A stretch of DNA of 19,087 bases from Deltaproteobacteria bacterium (lineage in GTDB: Bacteria; Desulfobacterota; Dissulfuribacteria; Dissulfuribacterales; JALVPX01). Made by a program: the position numbers and the translations under genes. Of this stretch, positions 1-7,223 are shown piece by piece. Positions within the stretch are counted from its first letter, which is position 1. Every line of letters begins with the position of its first letter. The notes under the pieces are model-generated. The model did not search any database. It was not told the DNA's origin and saw only the letters and a list, made by a program, of their open reading frames with translations. Location: positions 1,245 to 20,331 of the forward strand of contig JALVPX010000022.1 in NCBI GenBank assembly GCA_027031565.1. Reading direction: 5' to 3'.

Positions 1-147
1 ATAAACTCCGGTGAAATCCTCGAGATCCTCGGTACGGACCCTGGTTCCCGCAATGACATCCCGGGCTGGTGTGCCAGGGCTGGTCATGAATACCTGGGTG
101 AAAAAGAGGATGAAGGCTTCATTCGTTTTTATGTGAAAAAGAAATAA
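1..147 (+). CDS. TusA-family sulfurtransferase, C-terminal part (5' end outside window)
   Basis: The window opens inside a reading frame of 48 codons ending at TAA 145-147. The visible tail (SGEILEILGTDPGSRNDIPG, then a WC pair and an acidic stretch ending FYVKKK) matches the C-terminal half of TusA/SirA-family proteins, small two-layer proteins that carry sulfur as a persulfide on a cysteine near the N-terminus. That catalytic cysteine (CPxP motif) lies upstream and cannot be checked here. The next gene follows after a short gap with a strong ribosome binding site, and three more sulfur-relay-like genes follow on the same strand. The protein probably passes sulfane sulfur within this cluster. 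The family assignment is good for such a short piece; the exact donor and acceptor are not visible. Confidence 0.8.
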   Translation: MNSGEILEILGTDPGSRNDIPGWCARAGHEYLGEKEDEGFIRFYVKKK

Positions 148-162
148 GGGAGGAGAAAGATT

Positions 163-495
163 ATGGCTGCCGATCCAAACAAATTGGGGATTTTCGTGAC
201 CTCCCCGCAAAACATGCGCCACGTTATAGGAGTGGCTGCTGCTGCAACCCGAGCAGGCAAAAAGGTTATGGTGTTTTTCACCTTCAAATCTGTACACCTT
301 ACCAAGCATCCAGACTTCGTGAAGCTGTGCAACATGTGTGATATCGAAGACGTGGCCATTTGTGCAGACAGCTATACTTGCGAAGGCTATGACGTGGAAA
401 AAGATGTGCCCAAGGGCCTTGTGCCCCGCCAGATGAGGACACAGGCCTATCATGGCGCTGTACTCGACGAGTGCGGTAAATACCTGGTCCTGTAA
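163..495 (+). CDS. DsrE-family sulfur-relay protein, 110 aa
   Basis: Start ATG 163 has a strong ribosome binding site (GGGAGGAG, 148-155). The protein has the alternating strand/helix pattern of the DsrE/DsrF-like fold: a first strand KLGIFVTS (7-14), a helix rich in Ala (20-31), then the strand KKVMVFFTF (33-41). It is cysteine-rich, with Cys56, Cys59, Cys67, Cys73 and Cys104; the segment AICADSYTCEGYD (65-77) is where DsrE-type proteins carry their sulfur-binding cysteine. Family members receive persulfide sulfur from TusA in the cytoplasm and hand it on. The neighbours (TusA upstream, a DsrF-like and a DsrH-like gene downstream) fit a relay complex. Which cysteine is active cannot be told from sequence alone, and five cysteines in 110 residues is high for the family. 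Confidence 0.8.
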   Translation: MAADPNKLGIFVTSPQNMRHVIGVAAAATRAGKKVMVFFTFKSVHLTKHPDFVKLCNMCDIEDVAICADSYTCEGYDVEKDVPKGLVPRQMRTQAYHGAVLDECGKYLVL

Positions 496-513
496 GTAAG
501 AGGAGGATAACAA

Positions 514-852
514 ATGGAATCGAAGAAAATATATTTTTTGCTCCCCAACCGCATGTATTCCGGGGATGGGATACGCTCCACACTTGGTCTTTCTGTTGAA
601 AACCACTTTTCATACGCCGTGATCATGAATGGGGAATTTCCGAAGTTTTCCGAATATGAGAAGGAAAACATCGACTGGATCAAGGATATGGAGGGTGATG
701 TCTTTACAATGGGTGCAGATGCCCCTGAAGGCGTTGAGCTTACTCCTATAACCCTGGAGGAACTTGGAGAGAGGATGAGAGAGGCAGATGTCATAATACC
801 TTATGGCCTGCCGAAGCAGTCCAAGACTCCGCCTCCGGCCTGTGCTGAATAA
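514..852 (+). CDS. DsrF/TusC-like conserved small protein of the sulfur-relay cluster, 112 aa
   Basis: Start ATG 514 follows AGGAGGAT (500-507) with good spacing and lies 18 bases after the preceding stop. The N-terminus shows a strand (KKIYFLLPNR, 4-13), a glycine turn and a helix with GIRSTLGLSVEN (19-30), then a strand YAVIMNGE (34-41). This is the layout of the DsrE/DsrF fold. A polar middle (44-60) is followed by a last helix/strand pair, EADVIIPYG (90-98). There is only one cysteine, Cys110, in a proline-rich tail, so it may be a structural partner rather than a sulfur carrier. I infer a TusC/DsrF-like role from fold and position. In the YTD cluster of sulfur disproportionators two unnamed small proteins accompany TusA and DsrE, and this would be the first of them. 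Confidence 0.65.
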   Translation: MESKKIYFLLPNRMYSGDGIRSTLGLSVENHFSYAVIMNGEFPKFSEYEKENIDWIKDMEGDVFTMGADAPEGVELTPITLEELGERMREADVIIPYGLPKQSKTPPPACAE

Positions 853-870
853 TAAAGGGAGGATGAGGAA

Positions 871-1062
871 ATGAGCGAAGAAAAGACCATGAAAATATTG
901 CATGTTTACCGTTCCGAGCCAAATGACGATGTGAAAAAGCTTGTCGAGATCCTCAGCAGGGATCGTGACGCCAAGGAATTCAGGCTCTATGACGGCGATC
1001 CCAACTATGACATCCTGGTCCAGATGATATTCGAGGCGGATCAGACAGTAAGCTGGTGGTAA
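871..1062 (+). CDS. Short DsrH/TusB-like protein, 63 aa
   Basis: ATG 871 follows GGGAGGATGAGG (857-868), 18 bases after the preceding stop. An alternative ATG lies in frame at codon 7, just before KILHVYRS, which would be the usual start of a DsrH/TusB protein. The N-terminal strand KILHVYRSEP (8-17) and the C-terminal YDILVQMIFEADQTVSWW (46-63) resemble the two ends of DsrH/TusB, which is normally about 95 residues. The middle of that fold is therefore missing or compressed. There is no cysteine, so it cannot act as a persulfide carrier itself. It is the last gene of the cluster, directly before a terminator. Family assignment is by end-to-end resemblance and context and is moderate. Confidence 0.65.
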   Translation: MSEEKTMKILHVYRSEPNDDVKKLVEILSRDRDAKEFRLYDGDPNYDILVQMIFEADQTVSWW

Positions 1063-1099
1063 TATAATTTATATTTGCTGCTGCTATGGAGGAGAGAGG

Positions 1100-1131
1100 C
1101 CCCGCTGAACCTTGCTTGGCGGGGTTTTTTT
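1100..1131 (+). terminator. Rho-independent terminator of the sulfur-relay cluster
   Basis: CCCCGC (1100-1105) pairs with GCGGGG (1119-1124) across a 13-base loop and is followed at once by seven T (1125-1131). It lies 38 bases after the last sulfur-relay stop. On the minus strand the hairpin is followed by CCTCTC rather than a U tract, so it should not stop the convergent cobalamin gene. Confidence 0.85.
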
Positions 1132-1169
1132 GTGGCCTTCAACCCAAACCTGGTCAGCCTTATTCAGCC

Positions 1170-3065
1170 TTACTCGGTTCGGCTGGTCAGGCTGAATCGG
1201 TCCATGGCAGCGGCCAGGGTCATGTGTCCATACTTTCTTTTTGGGATTATGAGAGAGGCCGTGCTGCCGGCAGCCAAAAGTGCAGCCGGTTCTGCCACGC
1301 CCTTCAGCCCTATGGAAGACTCCACCATCTCCGACGGGGTTTGAACCTCTAGTCTACTCAACTCCTCCCTGCTGAAAAACCTTAAAGGGATACCCAGTCT
1401 CTTTGCTATTTCGAACAAGGCTGGGGTATCCCTCCTTCGGTCTATGGAGGCAAGGCATTTTACAGATGCCTCATGGAGGTCGTGGCCTGCCAGGAACTTC
1501 ATCAAGGTGGCGAAGAGCTGTTCTGCCGAAATATGGCTGTGGCATCCAATGCCTATGGACACGATCTTTGGAACAAAATGAACTGCCCCTGGGCTCGCGT
1601 TGCCCCTTTTTTTAAGGCTTACAACAAGATCAGCCTCGTCGAGAGTTGTGGTCTGGACAACACCTGGGGGCAGGGAGTGAACCTGGAATTCGGTATAGAC
1701 CTTGAGTTCCTTTTTCGAGACCAGCAAAGAGGCGGCCCTTTTGAGACCATCTTTGGAAACCGGCTCCAGATCATGGGCTTCGGCCCACAAATCGATGGGG
1801 GCAAGGCCCAGCACATCCGATGCGGTGGTGATTACTGGCCTTGCACCTGTCAAGGAGGCTGTTACCCTGCACAATTCATTGGCCCTTCCCAAGTGGCCGG
1901 AAAGAAGGCTTATTGCATTCATGCCAGATTCATCCAGGACCACCACTGCAGGATCTTCCTTTTTGGACTTTATGCAAGGGGCAATGCTTCTTATCACTAT
2001 TCCCGAGGCCATAATGAATATGAGGCCGACCCCCTTATTCCATAGAGCCCCTGACCTATGAAGCTCCTTGAATGCCTTGAAGGTGACCAATTCAACATGA
2101 GGATGTTGTATTCCTTTTTGGATCTTGCGGCCCAATTTGTTCCCTCTTTTGTTAAGAAAGACGACATAGAGCCTGTCAAAAAAGGTTAGATCAACAGGAG
2201 GGCCCCCGGGTCCACCTGTTATTTCCTTGGCGTGCGGCCTTGCAGCATGGCTGAAGGAGGGGTGATACAGCAGGGACCTTTGCCGGGATTTGTCTGGATC
2301 TCCCACTGCCTCACCCACCAGGATGACAGCAGTCCTCTTGATTCCTGCAGCCTCGACCTTTCTTGTGATTGTCTCAAGTGTTCCCATTATGACCTTCTGT
2401 TCAGGCCAGGTGGCCTTTTCAACCACGGCTACCGGGGTATTGCCGTGATAGCCGCCCTTTGCCAGTTTTTCCACTACTTCTTCAATCTTGTGAACACTTA
2501 GATAAAGCACGAGGGAGGCCTGAACGGCAGCAAGGCGTTCCATGTCCTCTTTCGGGGGCACAGGGGTCCTTCCCGATATTCTGGATATGATGACTGTTTG
2601 GGTCTGGCCGGGTATGGTCAGTTCGATTCCCAGGGAGGCAGCAGCAGCAAAACCGGCTGTTACTCCTGGTACCACGAAATAGGGGATTTCATCCTCTGCT
2701 AGACGGGCTATCTGTTCCCCTATGGTGCTGTAAAGAGCAGGATCTCCTGTGTGGAGTCGCACAACCCTCTTTCTGGAATCATAGCCTCTCTTCAACAAGG
2801 CCATTATCTCTTCCAGGGTGAGGGGGGCTGAATCGACCACTTGGGCAGGCAGGCCCGAAATCAGATCCTTTGGCACCAGCGAACCAGTATAAACCACCAG
2901 GTCGGCCTCTTCGAGCAGGCGTCTTCCCTTGAGCGTGATAAGCTCGGGGTCGCCCGGGCCTGCGCCGACAAAGGCTATTGCATATCTTCCTTCTTCATCT
3001 TTAGGCCATGTTCTGCACACGCAACCAGAGTAATTATGACGGCCCTGAAAAACAACCTTTTCCAA
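1170..3065 (-). CDS. CbiF-CbiG fusion: cobalt-precorrin-4 C11-methyltransferase / cobalt-precorrin-5A hydrolase
   Basis: Two consecutive enzymes of the anaerobic (early cobalt) cobalamin pathway are joined in one 631-residue chain. Residues about 29-275 are a tetrapyrrole methylase: FVGAGPGDPELITLKG (32-47), then GDPALYSTIGEQ and PGVTAGFAAA, typical of CbiF/CobM, which methylates C-11 with S-adenosylmethionine. Residues about 290-631 are CbiG, which opens the delta-lactone: MASGIVIRSIAP, then LLSGHLGRANEL, and a C-terminal domain starting SIGIGCHSHISAEQ, where most relatives have GCRKGTS-like residues. The start is uncertain. The longest frame begins at TTG 3065 with no clear ribosome binding site; GTG 3020 is the next option, and the first 28 residues do not look like CbiF. 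Other cobalamin genes are not in the window. It faces the sulfur-relay cluster. Confidence 0.9.
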   Translation of the reverse strand: MEKVVFQGRHNYSGCVCRTWPKDEEGRYAIAFVGAGPGDPELITLKGRRLLEEADLVVYTGSLVPKDLISGLPAQVVDSAPLTLEEIMALLKRGYDSRKRVVRLHTGDPALYSTIGEQIARLAEDEIPYFVVPGVTAGFAAAASLGIELTIPGQTQTVIISRISGRTPVPPKEDMERLAAVQASLVLYLSVHKIEEVVEKLAKGGYHGNTPVAVVEKATWPEQKVIMGTLETITRKVEAAGIKRTAVILVGEAVGDPDKSRQRSLLYHPSFSHAARPHAKEITGGPGGPPVDLTFFDRLYVVFLNKRGNKLGRKIQKGIQHPHVELVTFKAFKELHRSGALWNKGVGLIFIMASGIVIRSIAPCIKSKKEDPAVVVLDESGMNAISLLSGHLGRANELCRVTASLTGARPVITTASDVLGLAPIDLWAEAHDLEPVSKDGLKRAASLLVSKKELKVYTEFQVHSLPPGVVQTTTLDEADLVVSLKKRGNASPGAVHFVPKIVSIGIGCHSHISAEQLFATLMKFLAGHDLHEASVKCLASIDRRRDTPALFEIAKRLGIPLRFFSREELSRLEVQTPSEMVESSIGLKGVAEPAALLAAGSTASLIIPKRKYGHMTLAAAMDRFSLTSRTE

Positions 3066-3178
3066 GGAAGGGGTGGAGTATGAAGATCGGCCTCAACAGG
3101 TCGTGCAGCGCAGGATTCAAAGCATATCCGGCAGAAAAAAGGAATTGTTACAGGTGCGTCTCAGGAAGCTTTTTCCCG

Positions 3179-4390
3179 TCAGCTGCCGACAACACTTGCC
3201 ATTTTGAAGATCGGCAGGTACATGGAGATGATTATGGAGCCGATGGTGCCGCCGAGAAAGACGATCATGAACGGCTCGATCATGCTGGTCAAGGCGTCAA
3301 CAGCAGTATCTACTTCCTCGTCATAATAATCTGCGATCTTGTTCAGCATCTGGTCCAGGGCACCGGTTGTTTCACCCACCGATATCATGTGAACGACCAT
3401 TGGGGGGAAGACACCGCTTTCAAGCAATGGCTGGGCTATGGTGCGTCCTTCGGCAATGCTCAGCCTCACCTTTTGGATGGCCTCTTCGACGATCTTATTC
3501 CCCGACGTGCCTGCTGCAATGTTCAGCGCTTCTATTATCGGTACGCCGCTTGTGATCAATGTACCCAGGGTCCTTGTGAATTTTGCCACTGCAACCTTTT
3601 TAAGCATGGCACCAAATACCGGGGATTTCAAGATGAGCCTGTCAACGACCCGTTTTCCATTGTCCGTGGCATAATACTTTTTGAACAGGAATATTCCCAC
3701 CATGGCACCACCGATCATGACAAAGATATATGATTTCATGAAGTTGCTTATGTTGATAACGATCTGGGTGGGAGTGGGAAGGGCGTGGCCAAACTCGGCG
3801 AACATCTTTTGGAACACGGGAATGACGAAGATGAGTATAACGGCCAGCACCAGGCCGGAGATTGCAAGAACTATGGCTGGATATGTAAGCGCGCCTTTTA
3901 CCTTTCTTTTAAGGCGCTCAGCCTTTTCCATGTAGTTTGCAAGCCTTGAAAAGACCTCGTCCAGGATGCCGCCCACTTCCCCTGCTGCCACCATGTTGAC
4001 ATAGAGGTTGTCGAAGTGTTTGGGATATTTTTTCAAGGCGTCCGCAAGGGTGGAACCGGCAGCCACTTCATTTTTGATGTCTGCTATCATGTTACGGAAG
4101 GTCTTATTCTCCTGCTGGGTGGCTTGGGCCTCCAGGGCCTGAATGAGCGGCAGGCCGGCATCTATCATGGTGGAAAGCTGTCTCGTAAAAAGAACGATGT
4201 CCTTTGTGGTTACCTTGGGCTGCAGAAAGCTGACATTTTCAAACAGGTCCTTGGGCTTCTGCTTTATCTTCTTTGGCACGATCCGCTGCCGCTTGAGCAT
4301 CACGCGGACTGCGCGTTCATCCTGTGCCTCGATCTCCCCTTTCTTTTTTTCTCCCCTGAAGGTCGTACCTTCCCATACATATACAGGCAT
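3179..4390 (-). CDS. pilC: PilC/GspF-family inner-membrane platform protein (type IV pilus / type II secretion)
   Basis: From ATG 4390 (GGAG eight bases upstream; the in-frame TTG at 4408 lacks this) the protein is 403 residues, the usual PilC length. It has two T2SSF repeats, seen from paired motifs: FTRQLSTMIDAGLPLIQAL (68-86) with FTRTLGTLITSGVPIIEAL (271-289), and AAGEVGG (135-141) with SVGETTG (337-343). Membrane segments are near 172-192, 221-238 and 371-391. The N-terminal part begins MPVYVWEG, as in PilC. Such proteins sit in the inner membrane and couple the PilB/PilT ATPases to pilin assembly. No pilB, pilT or pilin gene is in this window. It is 108 bases downstream of the DUF167 gene, so it may be the distal end of the aro operon or have its own promoter. 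Confidence 0.93.
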   Translation of the reverse strand: MPVYVWEGTTFRGEKKKGEIEAQDERAVRVMLKRQRIVPKKIKQKPKDLFENVSFLQPKVTTKDIVLFTRQLSTMIDAGLPLIQALEAQATQQENKTFRNMIADIKNEVAAGSTLADALKKYPKHFDNLYVNMVAAGEVGGILDEVFSRLANYMEKAERLKRKVKGALTYPAIVLAISGLVLAVILIFVIPVFQKMFAEFGHALPTPTQIVINISNFMKSYIFVMIGGAMVGIFLFKKYYATDNGKRVVDRLILKSPVFGAMLKKVAVAKFTRTLGTLITSGVPIIEALNIAAGTSGNKIVEEAIQKVRLSIAEGRTIAQPLLESGVFPPMVVHMISVGETTGALDQMLNKIADYYDEEVDTAVDALTSMIEPFMIVFLGGTIGSIIISMYLPIFKMASVVGS

Positions 4391-4498
4391 AATTGTATCT
4401 CCAGACAATCCTTTGGGTATCGCAAGTACAATCGCGCGGTTTTTTTCAACCTTTTATAGGTTGTTATCGGATTTTTGCCTCGGTCACTGAAAAAAGGA

Positions 4499-4798
4499 TC
4501 AAATTTTGTTGCCCAATATCCTTTGGGCCTGATCCAGCGTGATGCCCTTGAGTATGAAGGTCTTCTTCCTGGATGATGCACCGCTTTTGAGTACCACGTC
4601 GCTTTTTGGAATGGAAAAGAGTGAAGACAGATAGGCTATGATGGCCTTGTTGGCCTTTCCGTCCACAGGAGGAGCTTGAACCCGGAGCTTGAGCGAATCG
4701 CCGTGGGTTCCGTTCATGGCAGTTTTCGAGGCCTTTGGGACGACGTGGAGGTTTATGGCTACCCCCTTTTTTGTCTCGGCAAGAAAAGGATATTTCAT
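4499..4798 (-). CDS. DUF167/YggU-family small protein, 99 aa
   Basis: The protein carries the DUF167 pattern: VVPKASKTAMNG (19-30), then DSLKLRVQAPPVDGKANKAI (34-53), the most conserved stretch of the family, followed by a helix and KKTFILKGI. Length is normal for the family (about 95-105). ATG 4798 has only a weak ribosome binding site, but no other start fits; it lies 27 bases after the tyrA stop on the same strand, so co-transcription is likely. Function of the family is not established; in many bacteria it sits beside yggT or pilus/septum-related genes, and here the next gene is pilC. That link is context only. Confidence 0.88.
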   Translation of the reverse strand: MKYPFLAETKKGVAINLHVVPKASKTAMNGTHGDSLKLRVQAPPVDGKANKAIIAYLSSLFSIPKSDVVLKSGASSRKKTFILKGITLDQAQRILGNKI

Positions 4799-4825
4799 TT
4801 TGCTGTTAAGGCTTCAGCCAGGGCG

Positions 4826-5635
4826 TTACGATTTTTTCTTGCTGGTCTGAAGCAATATTTTTCCAAACTTCTGGACCTCTTCAAAGATCGTTATGAATTC
4901 CTCTTTATCCTTTGCGTGAATTATGTCCATGAGTTTTGAGCCATGTTCCATGAATGATGCCAGGGCGCGGTCAGTATAGGGGTTTGCCATCTGTATTTTG
5001 GAATAGAGGCCAGGGTCCTGCTTGCACAGCCTGCCTACTATTTCCATCTGTCTTTCGAAACTGGGCGTTGAAAGGGCTGCTACGTGTTGAAGGTCCATGC
5101 CCTCGTCTTCGAGGGCCTTGCCGAGGGAGAGCAGTATGAAGTGGTTGAGTGCCTGAACCCATGCCATGATGCGGTCATGCTCGGAGGGCGAAACGTCTGT
5201 CACGATGGCACCATGCCTGGAAAGCAGATCCCGCCACCATTTAAGCCATTCCCTTCCGCGTCCGGGGCACAGGGCCACCCGCCTTCCCTTGATATCCTTC
5301 TCTGCCGGCCCAAAGAGGGGATGGGTACCTATCACTTGGCATTTGCTATTTTCAAGCATGCAGGCCACTTGGCGTTCCTTCAAGGAGCAAAGGTCTGTTA
5401 TCGCCTTGTGTTCCGGTATGAGCGGGGCTGTCTCTTGGACTACCTCGGGAAAGACGTCCATGGGCAGGGAAAAGATCAAAAAGTCGCTTTGGTGCGCCAC
5501 TTCCTTTGAAGACAAAGGCGTGTCGATATCTGAAATTATTACTTCCAGGCCCGCCTTTTCTAAAAGATTGCGGAACCAGCGGCCCATTCGGCCCCTGCCG
5601 CCGATTATGCCGATAACAGGCCTTTGGGGAATCAT
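4826..5635 (-). CDS. tyrA: Prephenate dehydrogenase (TyrA-type), 269 aa
   Basis: ATG 5635 overlaps the aroC stop as ATGA; the longer upstream frame would run into aroC and is rejected. The N-terminus VIGIIGGRGRMGRWF (7-21) is a dinucleotide-binding fold of the type seen in the dehydrogenase part of E. coli TyrA, and GTHPLFGP (103-110) contains the substrate-binding histidine region. The helical C-terminal half continues to a lysine-rich end. It oxidatively decarboxylates prephenate to 4-hydroxyphenylpyruvate, the tyrosine branch. No chorismate mutase domain and no ACT domain are attached, so it depends on a separate mutase and shows no obvious built-in feedback site. An arogenate-specific enzyme is an alternative that sequence does not exclude. 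Confidence 0.87.
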   Translation of the reverse strand: MIPQRPVIGIIGGRGRMGRWFRNLLEKAGLEVIISDIDTPLSSKEVAHQSDFLIFSLPMDVFPEVVQETAPLIPEHKAITDLCSLKERQVACMLENSKCQVIGTHPLFGPAEKDIKGRRVALCPGRGREWLKWWRDLLSRHGAIVTDVSPSEHDRIMAWVQALNHFILLSLGKALEDEGMDLQHVAALSTPSFERQMEIVGRLCKQDPGLYSKIQMANPYTDRALASFMEHGSKLMDIIHAKDKEEFITIFEEVQKFGKILLQTSKKKS

Positions 5636-6690
5636 CTCGATATGGCCCTTTGACGCAGGATGTGGTCTGCCAAAACCAGTCTCATCATGGCCTGGCACAC
5701 AGGCACTATCCTTGGTATGGCCGAGGCGTCGTGACGCCCCCCCACTTTGAGTTTCACCGGCCTGCCCGAAGTGTCTATGGTATCCTGCTCCATGGCTATA
5801 GATGGTATGGGTTTTATGGCAGCCCTGGCAACTATTTCTTCTCCGTTTGAGATTCCAGCAAGGATTCCCCCGGCATTGTTGGACAGGAAGCCTTCAGGGC
5901 TGATTGGATCATTGTTTTGGGAGCCAAGCATGAAGGCTGCCTTAAAACCTGCACCGATTTCAACCCCTTTTACTGCTCCGATGGACATCAGGGCCTTGGC
6001 TATTTCTGCATCCAGCTTGTCAAACACCGGTTCGCCAAGCCCAGGGGGGACTCCGGTTGCCAACACCTCTACGATTCCCCCTGCCGAGTCGCCCTTTGAG
6101 CGTATCCTGGCTATAGCCTCCTCCATTTTTCCTGCTGCCTCGTTGTCAGGGCAGAAGAGGCGGTTTTCATAAATCTCGTTCAGATTCCTCTTTTCAGTAG
6201 CAACCTTTGCCAAGGCAACTGTATAGGCCACCACGGAGATGTTGTATGTGTCCAGCAAGGCCTGGGCAACTGCCCCGGCAGCCACCCTGGCAGCTGTTTC
6301 TCTGCCAGAGGCCCTTCCTCCGCCCCTGTGGTCCCTGATCCCATATTTTTTCAGGTAAGTGAAGTCCCCATGGCCTGGCCTGAACAGATCCTTGAGCTTG
6401 TCATAGGAGCTGCTTCTTGCATCCTTGTTCCATATCAAGAGCGATATAGGTGTGCCGGTGGTCTTTCCTTCAAAGGTCCCAGACAGGATCTCCACCTTGT
6501 CGGGCTCCTTGCGCGGGGATGCGGCAGGTCCGCCAGTGCCCGGTCTTCTCCTGTCCAGCTCCTGCTGAATCACTGACTCGGTTAAGGGAAGCAGGGGAGG
6601 GCAGCCATCTATAACAGCACCTAGGGCAGGGCCGTGCGATTCGCCCCAGGTCGTAACCTTGAAAAATTGTCCAAACGTGTTTCCAGGCAC
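5632..6690 (-). CDS. aroC: Chorismate synthase
   Basis: The 352-residue protein has the family signatures in order: GQFFKVTTWGESHGPALG (7-24), RPGHGDFTY (104-112), HRGGGRASGRETAARVA (121-137), and near the end GGRHDASAIPRIVP. It makes chorismate from 5-enolpyruvylshikimate-3-phosphate by anti-1,4-elimination of phosphate using reduced FMN, in the cytoplasm. There is no fused flavin reductase domain, so reduced flavin must come from elsewhere, as in other anaerobes. It begins two bases after the shikimate kinase stop and its stop overlaps the tyrA start, so translation is very likely coupled. Confidence 0.96.
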   Translation of the reverse strand: MPGNTFGQFFKVTTWGESHGPALGAVIDGCPPLLPLTESVIQQELDRRRPGTGGPAASPRKEPDKVEILSGTFEGKTTGTPISLLIWNKDARSSSYDKLKDLFRPGHGDFTYLKKYGIRDHRGGGRASGRETAARVAAGAVAQALLDTYNISVVAYTVALAKVATEKRNLNEIYENRLFCPDNEAAGKMEEAIARIRSKGDSAGGIVEVLATGVPPGLGEPVFDKLDAEIAKALMSIGAVKGVEIGAGFKAAFMLGSQNNDPISPEGFLSNNAGGILAGISNGEEIVARAAIKPIPSIAMEQDTIDTSGRPVKLKVGGRHDASAIPRIVPVCQAMMRLVLADHILRQRAISR

Positions 6691-6692
6691 CT

Positions 6693-7223
6693 TTAACCCG
6701 CCACCTCCTTGATGATTTTTTGCGCCACCTGATCCGGATCGAGCCGATCCGTCTCCACTTGGAGATCAGCGAATTTCGAATAGAGCGGAAGGCGCTCCCG
6801 CAGGGTAAGTTCCACCTCCTCTTCAATGGAGATGTCACCCTCTTTGAGCCTTGGGCGCGTTGTCGAAGATCCTTCATCTTGGGTCATGCGAGACACTATG
6901 GTATCGGGCCTTGCCTTAAGCCAAACCACCACGGCGTTCTGCCTTATTTCAGGCCATACATCCCCATGCAGTACTGCCCCGCCTCCGCACGAGACAATCA
7001 GTGGCCTGCTGCTTGCTGCAAAACGGCTAAGTGCCTCTCTTTCCATCTTCCGAAACCCTTTCCAGCCCCCTTCGGCCACGATTTCAAGGATCTCCTTTCC
7101 GGCCTGATCCTTTATCCATTCATCAAGGTCAATAAAATCGAGGCTGAGCAGGCTTGCAAGGCGCTTTCCCACGATGCTTTTACCGGTTGCCCGGTAGCCG
7201 ATCAAGAATATGGACTTGTTCAT
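6693..7223 (-). CDS. aroK: Shikimate kinase
   Basis: The 176-residue protein has Walker A GYRATGKS (9-16), the shikimate-binding aspartate region FIDLDEWI (30-37), Arg58, the glycine triplet CGGG (79-82), the lid segment TTRPRL (121-126) and ERLPLY (143-148). These are the standard shikimate kinase residues. It phosphorylates the 3-hydroxyl of shikimate with ATP. The start ATG overlaps the aroA stop as ATGA. It could equally be named aroL; the two names are not separable from sequence. Confidence 0.94.
   Translation of the reverse strand: MNKSIFLIGYRATGKSIVGKRLASLLSLDFIDLDEWIKDQAGKEILEIVAEGGWKGFRKMEREALSRFAASSRPLIVSCGGGAVLHGDVWPEIRQNAVVVWLKARPDTIVSRMTQDEGSSTTRPRLKEGDISIEEEVELTLRERLPLYSKFADLQVETDRLDPDQVAQKIIKEVAG

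Noticed and set aside
1154..1173. Short tandem TCAGCCTTA(T/C) repeat near the cbiFG stop
   Set aside because: Only two ten-base units, partly inside the coding region; chance level.
1075..1352. Plus-strand open frames after the sulfur-relay terminator
   Set aside because: They overlap the terminator and the 3' end of cbiFG and have no recognisable content; they are antisense shadows.
4448..4464. Hairpin CAACCT/AGGTTG between the DUF167 gene and pilC as a terminator
   Set aside because: Only six pairs, and followed by A rather than T on the coding strand.
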